A DNA stretch of 5,052 nt from Pseudomonas sp. UBA4194 (GCF_002379585.1 NZ_DFUE01000051.1:6613-11664); one strand, 5' to 3'; shown: positions 1 through 4,977, numbered from the stretch's first letter. The notes: generated by a model not told the origin, from the sequence alone. Numbers and translations: made by a program.

Positions 1-27
1 CGCCGAACCCGCCATACCCCCACGCCA

Positions 28-36
28 TGCTACATT
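28..36 (+). promoter_or_regulatory. Candidate extended -10 promoter for the DUF2066 gene
   Basis: The sequence TGCTACATT has the form of an extended -10 element: TG, one base, then a TACATT hexamer at 31-36. There is no good -35 box upstream, which extended -10 promoters can tolerate. It would start transcription near position 43 and leave a leader of about 60 bases before the ATG at 104. The stretch 1-103 otherwise shows no gene. If purM is divergent to the left, as I recall for pseudomonads, this interval must also carry its promoter, but I found no convincing minus-strand pair of hexamers. This is a weak call. Confidence 0.3.
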
Positions 37-103
37 CACCACTGAGCTTTTTGCCGATTCAACGGTCACAGCCTCACTCCGCTTTCACCGTCGGGACTTA
101 TCC

Positions 104-1150
104 ATGCGTCTGCGTAACTATCTGCTAGCCAGCTTCGTCACCCTGTCGAGCGTGCAATTGCATGCCGAAACCGTCAATAACCTCTATCAGGTGCGCGAGC
201 CGGTCAGCAGTCAAACCCCGGATGAGCGCACCCAGGCCACCCAGCGCGCCCTCGAGACGCTGGTGTTGCGCCTGACCGGCGATCCCAAGGCATTTGCCAG
301 CCCAGGCCTGGCGGCCGTTCGCCAGGATCCTCAGCAGATCATCAGTCAGTATGGCTACGACGCCGGGCCACCCGAGTCGCTGCAAGTCGATTTCGACGTC
401 GCCAGCACCGACAAGGCCCTGCGTGGGGCCGGGCTGGCCACGTGGGGCAGCAATCGGCCGTCGATTCTCGGTTGGTGGTTGAGTGACAGCGTCGAGGGCA
501 GCAGCCTGGTGGGCGATGGTCAGGCAGCCGCCGAGCCCCTGCGCCGCGCCGCACAGCATCGCGGGTTACCACTGCGTTTGCCCCTCGCGGACCTCGGCGA
601 GCAGGGCGTCGGCACCGCGCAGAATATCGACAACGCCAGCCCGGCGGCGCTGCGCTCGGCATCCGAACGTTACGGCGCCGACGCGCTGCTGGCCGTGCAC
701 GCCAAGGAAGAAGGCGGGCAATGGTCTGCCACCTGGCGTCTGTGGCAGGGTGACAAGCGTGAACAGGGCAAGGCCGAGGGTGCCGATCAGGCAGCGTTGG
801 CCGATGCCGTGTTGCTGTCGGTCAGCCAGCGCCTGGCGACGCGATTTGCTGCCAAGCCCGGCGTCGGCGGCGACCTTACCCTGCTGGTCGGTGGCATGAA
901 TCTGGAACGCTATGCGCAGATGGGCCGATTGCTCGAGCCCTACGGTGGTCGGGTCAAGACCGTGGACGGCGACAAGGTGCTCTACCGTGTCACCGGCAGC
1001 GCGGATCAACTGCGCGCACAGCTGAGCCTGGCCAAGCTGCAGGAAGTCCCGCCCCAGCCTCCCGCACCCGTCGCGGTCGACCCCCAGGCGCCTCCAGGTA
1101 CACCGGCACCTGCCGTGGAGCCTGCGCCAGGCCTGAGTTTCAGCTGGTAA
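104..1150 (+). CDS. DUF2066 domain-containing exported protein
   Basis: This is a 348-residue exported protein of unknown function. The start is an ATG with GGGA at 93-96, seven bases upstream. Residues 1-21 form a signal peptide: basic MRLRN, a hydrophobic core, and a likely signal peptidase I site at LHA/ET. There is no lipobox, so the mature protein should be soluble in the periplasm or associated with the envelope. The segment after the signal (VNNLYQVREPVSSQTPDER, then LVLRLTGDPKAF around 53-64) matches the start of DUF2066 proteins as I remember them. The middle (about 120-250) has mixed alpha/beta character. Residues about 315-343 are a proline/alanine-rich linker, and the protein ends in LSFSW. 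In pseudomonads this family typically lies by purM, a PerM-type transporter and hda, which agrees with the neighbours here. A terminator about 50 bases downstream suggests the gene is transcribed alone. No enzymatic motif is visible, so no function is assigned. Confidence 0.85.
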   Translation: MRLRNYLLASFVTLSSVQLHAETVNNLYQVREPVSSQTPDERTQATQRALETLVLRLTGDPKAFASPGLAAVRQDPQQIISQYGYDAGPPESLQVDFDVASTDKALRGAGLATWGSNRPSILGWWLSDSVEGSSLVGDGQAAAEPLRRAAQHRGLPLRLPLADLGEQGVGTAQNIDNASPAALRSASERYGADALLAVHAKEEGGQWSATWRLWQGDKREQGKAEGADQAALADAVLLSVSQRLATRFAAKPGVGGDLTLLVGGMNLERYAQMGRLLEPYGGRVKTVDGDKVLYRVTGSADQLRAQLSLAKLQEVPPQPPAPVAVDPQAPPGTPAPAVEPAPGLSFSW

Positions 1151-1201
1151 CACGTGCGTCGGTGCCCCGGTAGGTGCGCCAACGTTGCCATGATGCAATC
1201 C

Positions 1202-1230
1202 AACCCGCTGCCTCAAGGCGGGTTTTCTGT
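1202..1230 (+). terminator. Rho-independent terminator after the DUF2066 gene
   Basis: A perfect 7-base inverted repeat, AACCCGC (1202-1208) and GCGGGTT (1218-1224), encloses a 9-base loop. It runs straight into a T-rich tract, TTTTCTGTT, at 1223-1231. This is the classic form of a pseudomonad intrinsic terminator. It lies 52 bases after the DUF2066 stop and about 35 bases before the perM start, so the two genes are probably transcribed separately apart from read-through. Confidence 0.85.
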
Positions 1231-1265
1231 TCCCTTCTATATATACAGCTGGAGCTGGGCTTTTG

Positions 1266-2339
1266 ATGACCGATATGCGGCGTTGGTTTTGGTTGGGGGC
1301 AGTGTTGTTGTTCTGCGCCTTCATCTATGTGTTGCACCCGATCCTCTCGCCGTTTCTGGTCGGGATTCTGCTGGCGTACCTGGCTGACCCGCTGGTCGAT
1401 CGCCTGGAAAAGTGGAAATTGTCCCGCACCTGGGGCGTGGTGGTGGTGTTTGCCCTGTTCGCTCTGGTGCTGGCTTTGGCGTTGCTGGTGCTGATCCCAA
1501 TGCTCGCCAAGCAGTTGGTCAGCCTGTACCAGATGGCACCGCAGATGCTCGACTGGCTCCAGCACACCGCCCTGCCATGGGTGCAGACCCGCCTGGGGCT
1601 GGCCGACGGCTTCTGGAAGTTCGACAAGATCAAGGCCGCCATCAGCGACCACATGGGGCAGACCACCGATATCGTCGGAGTCATCCTGTCCCAGGCCACG
1701 GCCTCCGGCCTGGCCTTGATGGCCTGGACCGCCAACTTCGTGCTGATCCCGGTAGTCGCGTTCTACCTGCTGCGCGATTGGGACGTGATGATGGCCAAGA
1801 TCCGCAGCCTGCTGCCGCGCCAGCGCGAAGGTCAGATCGTCAAGCTTGCCAGCGAATGCCATGAGGTGCTGGGCGCGTTCGTGCGTGGACAGCTGCTGGT
1901 CATGCTCGCGCTGGGTGTGATCTACGCCGCCGGATTGATGCTGGTGGGCCTGCAACTGGGCCTGTTGATCGGCGTCGTGGCGGGGCTGGCAGCGATAGTG
2001 CCGTACATGGGCTTCGTCATCGGCATAGGTTCGGCCATTGTCGCCGGGCTGTTCCAGTTCGGCCTGGACCCGTTTCACATGATTGCCATCGTCGCAGTGT
2101 TCATGGTCGGCCAGGCGCTTGAAGGCATGGTGTTGACGCCGCTGTTGGTGGGCGATCGCATCGGCCTGCATCCGGTTGCGGTGATCTTTGCCATCCTGGC
2201 TGGGGGAGAGCTGTTCGGCTTTACCGGTGTACTGTTGGCGTTGCCCGTGGCCGCGGTGATCATGGTGCTGGTGCGTCATATGCATGATGTGTACAAGGAA
2301 TCGGCTATCTATGGCGGCAGCGAAGACCCTGATCTTTAA
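1266..2339 (+). CDS. perM: AI-2E family transporter (PerM-like inner-membrane protein)
   Basis: This 357-residue polytopic inner-membrane protein belongs to the AI-2E/PerM (UPF0118) family; the length matches E. coli PerM (about 350). Hydrophobic segments fall near residues 9-23, 24-40, 56-78, 149-168, 207-227, 232-262, 270-290 and 302-336. An amphipathic soluble stretch at about 80-145 lies between the third and fourth, as is usual for the family. Family-like motifs include PVVAFYLLRDWD (162-173), the glycine-rich IVPYMGFVIGIGSAI (244-258) and TPLLVGDRIGLHP (291-303). Members have been linked to autoinducer-2 export (TqsA) or Na+/H+ antiport, but the substrate of this PerM-type branch is not known, and none can be read from sequence. 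I chose the ATG at 1266. A TTG immediately before it (1263) is 8 bases from GGAG (1251-1254) and is a real alternative; another ATG follows at 1275. No clear promoter was found in the short gap after the preceding terminator. Confidence 0.88.
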   Translation: MTDMRRWFWLGAVLLFCAFIYVLHPILSPFLVGILLAYLADPLVDRLEKWKLSRTWGVVVVFALFALVLALALLVLIPMLAKQLVSLYQMAPQMLDWLQHTALPWVQTRLGLADGFWKFDKIKAAISDHMGQTTDIVGVILSQATASGLALMAWTANFVLIPVVAFYLLRDWDVMMAKIRSLLPRQREGQIVKLASECHEVLGAFVRGQLLVMLALGVIYAAGLMLVGLQLGLLIGVVAGLAAIVPYMGFVIGIGSAIVAGLFQFGLDPFHMIAIVAVFMVGQALEGMVLTPLLVGDRIGLHPVAVIFAILAGGELFGFTGVLLALPVAAVIMVLVRHMHDVYKESAIYGGSEDPDL

Positions 2340-2364
2340 GGCGCAACGTTGCCGCTGCGGTGCC

Positions 2365-2410
2365 AAAGGTTTAACTGGGCCCATATTGGCCGAGCTAAAC
2401 CTTTGATTTT
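2365..2410 (+). terminator. Imperfect hairpin with T-tract after perM, probable terminator
   Basis: A perfect 9-base inverted repeat, AAAGGTTTA (2365-2373) and TAAACCTTT (2396-2404), closes a longer imperfect hairpin. Further pairing occurs at CT/AG (2375-2376 with 2393-2394) and around GGCC (2379-2381 with 2388-2390), with a small loop near 2382-2387. Four Ts follow at 2407-2410. It begins 26 bases after the perM stop and ends about 100 bases before hda, so termination of perM is the simplest role. The base of the stem is AT-rich and the T-tract is short, so it may be leaky or may have a different role as a leader structure. Confidence 0.5.
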
Positions 2411-2423
2411 CCTTGGAGTCCTT

Positions 2424-2454
2424 TGCATTGTGCGGGCGCCTTGGCAGGTATAAA
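2424..2454 (+). promoter_or_regulatory. Candidate promoter for hda
   Basis: TATAAA at 2449-2454 is a strong -10-like hexamer. Possible -35 elements are TTGCAT (2424-2429, 19-base spacer) or TTGTGC (2428-2433, 15-base spacer); neither spacing is ideal. Transcription would start near 2461, giving hda a leader of about 50 bases. A start here would exclude the upstream TTG at 2423 as the hda start codon and supports the ATG at 2513. Confidence 0.4.
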
Positions 2455-2512
2455 CTTTGCCCACTTCACACAGAGGCCCGTTGCAGCCCGCACCCTGGGT
2501 TGTTCAGCCAGC

Positions 2513-3217
2513 ATGAAACCGATCCAGTTGCCCCTTGGTGTGCGTCTGCGGGATGACGCCACCTTCATCAACTACTATCCAGGCGCCAATGCCGCGGCAC
2601 TCGGCTACGTCGAGCGCCTGTGCGAAGCCGACGCTGGCTGGACCGAAAGCCTTATCTACCTGTGGGGTAAGCAAGGGGTAGGGCGCACTCATTTGTTGCA
2701 TGCGGCGTGCCTGCGTTTCGAGCAGTTGGGCGAGCCAGCGGTCTACTTGCCGCTGGCCGAACTGCTGGATCGGGGCGTCGGTATTCTCGACGACCTGGCC
2801 CAATATGAACTGGTGTGCCTGGACGACCTGCAAGTGGTGGCCGGCAAGCCCGAGTGGGAAGAAGCGCTGTTCCACCTGTTCAACCGCCTGCGCGACAGTG
2901 GCCGGCGATTGCTGATCGCGGCTTCCCATTCGCCGCGAGAGCTGCCGGTAAAACTGGCGGACCTGAAGTCGCGGCTGACCCTGGCGCTGATCTTCCAGAT
3001 GCGCCCCCTCTCCGATGAAGACAAGCTGCGGGCATTGCAACTGCGAGCCTCGCGCCGTGGCCTGCACCTGACCGATGAAGTCGGCCATTTCATTCTCACC
3101 CGTGGCACCCGCAGCATGAGCGCGTTATTCGAGCTGCTCGAACGCCTCGATCAGGCTTCGCTGCAAGCACAGCGCAAGCTCACCATTCCGTTTCTCAAGG
3201 AAACCCTGGGCTGGTAG
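2513..3217 (+). CDS. hda: DnaA regulatory inactivator Hda
   Basis: Hda is a AAA+ protein that binds the DNA-loaded sliding clamp and stimulates ATP hydrolysis by DnaA, preventing over-initiation at oriC. The 234-residue product has the family's order of parts. An N-terminal clamp-binding motif of the QLxLx type appears as QLPLGV (5-10). The P-loop is GKQGVGRTH (52-60), with Arg58 in place of the usual Walker lysine, as I recall for E. coli Hda. Walker B is LVCLDDLQ (100-107). A sensor-1 region (LLIAASHSPREL) follows at 133-144, then the box VII arginine Arg154 in LKSRL, and a lid with PLSDEDKLRALQLRA. The ending QRKLTIPFLKE (220-230) is almost as in E. coli. The ATG at 2513 has a poor ribosome-binding site, but MKPIQLPL is the N-terminus I remember for pseudomonads. 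A TTG at 2423 behind GGAG is in frame but would add 30 unlikely residues and lies upstream of the likely transcription start. It lacks DnaA's DNA-binding domain, so it is not DnaA. Confidence 0.95.
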   Translation: MKPIQLPLGVRLRDDATFINYYPGANAAALGYVERLCEADAGWTESLIYLWGKQGVGRTHLLHAACLRFEQLGEPAVYLPLAELLDRGVGILDDLAQYELVCLDDLQVVAGKPEWEEALFHLFNRLRDSGRRLLIAASHSPRELPVKLADLKSRLTLALIFQMRPLSDEDKLRALQLRASRRGLHLTDEVGHFILTRGTRSMSALFELLERLDQASLQAQRKLTIPFLKETLGW

Positions 3218-3335
3218 ATCCGCCCACGACCGTCTGCGCATTCCGGCCTTGAGCCGCGACCAGTTCGGCCGCCAATCCCGCGATTCAGACACTCTATGAG
3301 CACTCCGGCCAGGGCTTCGATGCGGTTCTAACCAC

Positions 3336-3425
3336 AGCCATGACTGCCCGTTTTGCATATATCCACCTCTCGATAACCGGCCCTGACCGGTCAGTGGATT
3401 TGTCATGAATATCAGTCCCATGGCT
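3336..3425. other. Nested inverted repeats, candidate structured RNA or regulatory element
   Basis: The outer arms are AGCCATG (3336-3342) and CATGGCT (3419-3425), a perfect 7-base repeat. It continues with ACTG (3343-3346) against CAGT (3413-3416) across a 2-base bulge. Inside lies a second stem, ATCCAC (3361-3366) with GTGGAT (3394-3399). Innermost is ACCGG (3376-3380) with CCGGT (3387-3391), loop CCCTGA. The right inner arm is part of a perfect 10-base palindrome, TGACCGGTCA (3384-3393). The arms nest as one foldable unit in either orientation. No known RNA family was recognised and no clear promoter precedes it, so strand and function are unknown. Confidence 0.35.
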
Positions 3426-3515
3426 TCAAAATCGCGCACCGCAGGGGATGCCTGGCCGCAAAATGGGGCGTTAGATGTTCCGATAAATCTCACAAGTCAC
3501 ATTTCGTTCGATTGA

Positions 3516-3525
3516 ATTTGCAAAT
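3516..3525. promoter_or_regulatory. Perfect 10-base palindrome ATTTGCAAAT overlapping a -35 box
   Basis: ATTTGCAAAT is a perfect dyad that contains the whole proposed -35 hexamer TTGCAA (3518-3523) of the following NlpC/P60 gene. A dyad placed this way is a typical position for a repressor operator. The half-site is only five bases and no regulator in the window is an obvious partner, so this is a positional inference. Confidence 0.25.
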
Positions 3526-3545
3526 GATGGCAATACAGGTATAGT
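3518..3545 (+). promoter_or_regulatory. Sigma70-type promoter for the first NlpC/P60 gene
   Basis: TTGCAA (3518-3523) and TATAGT (3540-3545) are separated by 16 bases in a locally AT-rich segment. This is the best hexamer pair in the window. Transcription would begin near 3552, about 32 bases before the ATG at 3584. The leader has no strong Shine-Dalgarno sequence. The presence of this promoter suggests the gene is expressed independently of hda. Confidence 0.55.
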
Positions 3546-3583
3546 CCCACTCACTTTAATTCTGACTCGCCACGGTCGTGCCC

Positions 3584-4216
3584 ATGCTCAATCGCTTAGC
3601 ACCCCTCGTGCCCATCGCACTCTTGACCCTGCTGGTCGGTTGCGCGGCTCAGTCGCCGGTATCGCAACAGCAGGTATTGAACCCGATCACGGTTCAACAG
3701 AATCAGTCGCCTTCGAAGGCTTCGCTGGTTTTCGAAGAAGAAATCGCCACCGAAGATGAGCTGGCCGAGTTTGACAGCAACAAGGCCTACGCCTTGCCAC
3801 TGTTGGCGGACAGCATTCTGGAGCGTGGCAAGTCGCTGATCGGCACTCGCTACCGCTTTGGCGGGACCACGCAGACATCCGGTTTCGATTGCAGCGGTTT
3901 CATCGGGTATCTGTTCCGCGAGGAAGCCGGCATGACCTTGCCGCGTTCCACCCGCGAAATGATCAACGTGAAAGCCCCGCTGGTCGCGCGCAACAAGCTC
4001 AAGCCAGGCGACCTGCTGTTTTTCAGCACCAACGGCCGCGGCCGGGTGAGCCACGCTGGGATCTACCTGGGTGACGACCAGTTCATCCACTCCAGCAGCC
4101 GTCGCAGCGGCGGTGTGCGCGTCGACAGTCTCGGCGACAGCTACTGGAGCAAGACGTTTATCGAAGCCAAACGGGCATTGGCCATGGCGCCAACGACCAT
4201 GGTGTCGAGCAAGTAG
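3584..4216 (+). CDS. NlpC/P60 family lipoprotein, probable peptidoglycan endopeptidase (C40)
   Basis: This 210-residue lipoprotein is predicted to cleave stem-peptide or cross-link bonds in peptidoglycan from the outer membrane, like E. coli MepS (Spr). Residues 1-19 are a hydrophobic signal followed by lipobox LVGC, with lipid-carrying Cys20; Ala21 at +2 predicts sorting to the outer membrane. A linker (21-75) rich in Gln and Ser includes an acidic patch, EEEIATEDELAEFD (51-64). The NlpC/P60 domain (about 77-197) shows GTRYRFGG (87-94), catalytic Cys103 in FDCSG, LPRSTREM (119-126), PGDLLFF (141-147), His157 in SHAGIYLG and the third catalytic residue His169 in FIHS, so the triad is complete. 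The ATG at 3584 is preferred; a GTG two codons upstream (3578) is possible. A strong terminator follows. The next gene is a paralogue. The pair resembles the PA1198/PA1199 lipoproteins of P. aeruginosa, which I recall as CtpA protease substrates; orthology is inferred. Confidence 0.9.
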   Translation: MLNRLAPLVPIALLTLLVGCAAQSPVSQQQVLNPITVQQNQSPSKASLVFEEEIATEDELAEFDSNKAYALPLLADSILERGKSLIGTRYRFGGTTQTSGFDCSGFIGYLFREEAGMTLPRSTREMINVKAPLVARNKLKPGDLLFFSTNGRGRVSHAGIYLGDDQFIHSSSRRSGGVRVDSLGDSYWSKTFIEAKRALAMAPTTMVSSK

Positions 4217-4233
4217 TCAGTACGGGTGTGAAC

Positions 4234-4273
4234 AACGGCGGTGAGGCTAGAGTCTCAGCGCCGTTTGTGTTTT
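4234..4273 (+). terminator. Strong Rho-independent terminator after the first NlpC/P60 gene
   Basis: AACGGCG (4234-4240) pairs perfectly with CGCCGTT (4259-4265). After one G/G mismatch the stem continues with TGAG (4242-4245) against CTCA (4254-4257). The T-rich tract TTTGTGTTTT ends at 4273. The hairpin begins 17 bases after the stop at 4216, so transcription of the first hydrolase gene should end here. An in-frame GTG at 4241 that would extend the next gene upstream lies inside this stem, which argues against it as a start. Confidence 0.8.
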
Positions 4274-4292
4274 CGGGTAATGAATCTAGTCT
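4265..4292 (+). promoter_or_regulatory. Candidate promoter for the second NlpC/P60 gene
   Basis: TTGTGT (4265-4270) and TAGTCT (4287-4292) are spaced by 16 bases. The -35 hexamer overlaps the T-tract of the preceding terminator. Transcription would begin near 4299, leaving about 26 bases before the ATG at 4325, with AGGA at 4310-4313 as a weak ribosome-binding site. The hexamers are only moderate matches; the strong terminator just upstream makes a promoter in this gap likely. Confidence 0.4.
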
Positions 4293-4324
4293 ATTACGGC
4301 AGTTGGATCAGGATGGTTCGGTTT

Positions 4325-4870
4325 ATGTCTACCCAGGCACGCCTCATCGCTACAATGGTCATCGCCGCCGTTCTGGGTGGCTGCGCCAGCGCGCCACCGG
4401 TCAAGGTAATGACGCCCAAGGTCATCAATCCCGTGGTCATGAACCCCAACAACGATATGGTCGGTGCTGCCGACGATGTGCTGTTCCGGGCGCTTGGGCT
4501 GGTGGGTACACCCTACCGCTGGGGCGGCAATACGCCAGACTCGGGTTTCGATTGCAGCGGGCTGATCAGCTTCGTCTACCGTGACGCCGCTGGTATTGCC
4601 CTTCCGCGCTCGACGAGGGAGATGATCGTGATGCGCTCACCGGATGTCGACCAGACGCACCTGCAGTCCGGTGACCTGGTGTTCTTCGCCACCAGCGGAG
4701 GGTCGCAAGTGAGTCATGCCGGCATCTATGTCGGCGAGGGCCGCTTCGTACACGCGCCCGCCACGGGCGGAACGGTGAAACTGGATTATCTGAACAAACC
4801 GTATTGGCAGAAGGCGTATCTGAACGCGAAGCGGGTATTGCAGCCGGGGCAACTGGCCAGGAATCCGTGA
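4325..4870 (+). CDS. NlpC/P60 family lipoprotein, probable peptidoglycan endopeptidase (C40), second copy
   Basis: This 181-residue lipoprotein is paralogous to its upstream neighbour and is predicted to act on peptidoglycan from the inner face of the outer membrane. The signal sequence ends in lipobox LGGC with Cys20, and Ala21 at +2 favours the outer membrane. A short linker (21-48) holds a loose PKVINP/PVVMNP repeat (31-41). The NlpC/P60 domain (about 50-172) carries GTPYRWGG (61-68), catalytic Cys77 in FDCSG, LPRSTREM (93-100), GDLVFF (116-121), His131 in SHAGIYVG and His143 in FVHA. The triad is complete. The two copies share the motif order and many residues but differ enough to be old duplicates, and this one has a much shorter linker. 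I chose the ATG at 4325 because the signal peptide then has normal length; an ATG at 4313 (four more residues) is possible. Further upstream starts at 4241 and 4280 overlap the terminator and promoter and are unlikely. Confidence 0.88.
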   Translation: MSTQARLIATMVIAAVLGGCASAPPVKVMTPKVINPVVMNPNNDMVGAADDVLFRALGLVGTPYRWGGNTPDSGFDCSGLISFVYRDAAGIALPRSTREMIVMRSPDVDQTHLQSGDLVFFATSGGSQVSHAGIYVGEGRFVHAPATGGTVKLDYLNKPYWQKAYLNAKRVLQPGQLARNP

Positions 4871-4901
4871 GCGGCGGTGGGCTTTGGGATTAGCGGTGAA
4901 T

Positions 4902-4944
4902 GGTCCCCTCACCCCAGCCCTCTCCCTGGGGGAGAGGGGGCTAG
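4902..4944. repeat. Dispersed C/G-rich palindromic repeat between convergent genes
   Basis: The stretch contains CCCCTCACCCCAGCCC followed by a perfect hairpin, CCCTCTCCC (4918-4926) and GGGAGAGGG (4930-4938), with a 3-base loop. This wording is a short interspersed repeat seen widely in pseudomonads, xanthomonads and other proteobacteria. When translated by accident it yields peptides such as SPLSPRERAGVRG, and it does so here on the minus strand. It sits between the second hydrolase gene and a convergent minus-strand gene, a typical place for such elements, where it may help stop transcription or protect 3' ends. It lacks a T-tract on either strand, so it is not a standard intrinsic terminator. 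The outer limits are approximate. Confidence 0.7.
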
Positions 4945-4977
4945 AAGCGGATTGTCGTGGCTGATGCATCGCTGATC

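Larger units (their letters stand above)
3218..3583. other. 366-base intergenic region between hda and the first NlpC/P60 gene
   Basis: No convincing gene is visible here. The first third is GC-rich, with only a weak hairpin (CGGC 3244-3247 with GCCG 3253-3256) and no T-tract, so hda lacks an obvious terminator. From about 3336 to 3425 there is a nested set of inverted repeats, annotated separately. Next comes a small CAGG/CCTG hairpin (3442-3454), and then a clearly AT-richer segment (about 3480-3560) that carries the promoter of the following gene. Several short open frames occur on both strands: 3340-3408 and 3405-3515 on plus, and 3125-3358 on minus. None has recognisable homology, so they are treated as observations and not as genes. 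Confidence 0.7.

Noticed and set aside
1238..1246. TATATATAC before perM as a -10 box
   Set aside because: No -35 lies at a suitable distance, because the upstream bases are the terminator stem. A start here would also fall on the ribosome-binding site.
566..1324. A 252-codon minus-strand frame over the DUF2066 gene and terminator
   Set aside because: It is antisense to a real gene with a signal peptide and ribosome-binding site, crosses the terminator hairpin, and shows no recognisable domain.
1140..2384. A 414-codon open frame on the minus strand across perM
   Set aside because: It is the exact antisense of a confidently identified membrane protein. Its Gln/His/Asp-rich composition is what antisense Leu/Val/Ile codons produce, and no family is recognisable.
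2504..3088. A 194-codon minus-strand frame over hda
   Set aside because: It is antisense to hda, whose motifs are unmistakable, and has no independent coding signal.
3244..3256. CGGC/GCCG hairpin after hda as a terminator
   Set aside because: The stem has only four pairs and no T-tract follows on either strand.
4228..4584. A 118-codon plus-strand frame overlapping the second NlpC/P60 gene
   Set aside because: It begins before the terminator stem, runs through it and continues out of frame through the conserved hydrolase codons. There is no ribosome-binding site or homology.
4637..4969. A minus-strand frame encoding a peptide with SPLSPRERAGVRG
   Set aside because: The start of the peptide is the translated dispersed repeat and the rest is antisense to the NlpC/P60 domain. 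This is a well-known kind of spurious annotation.
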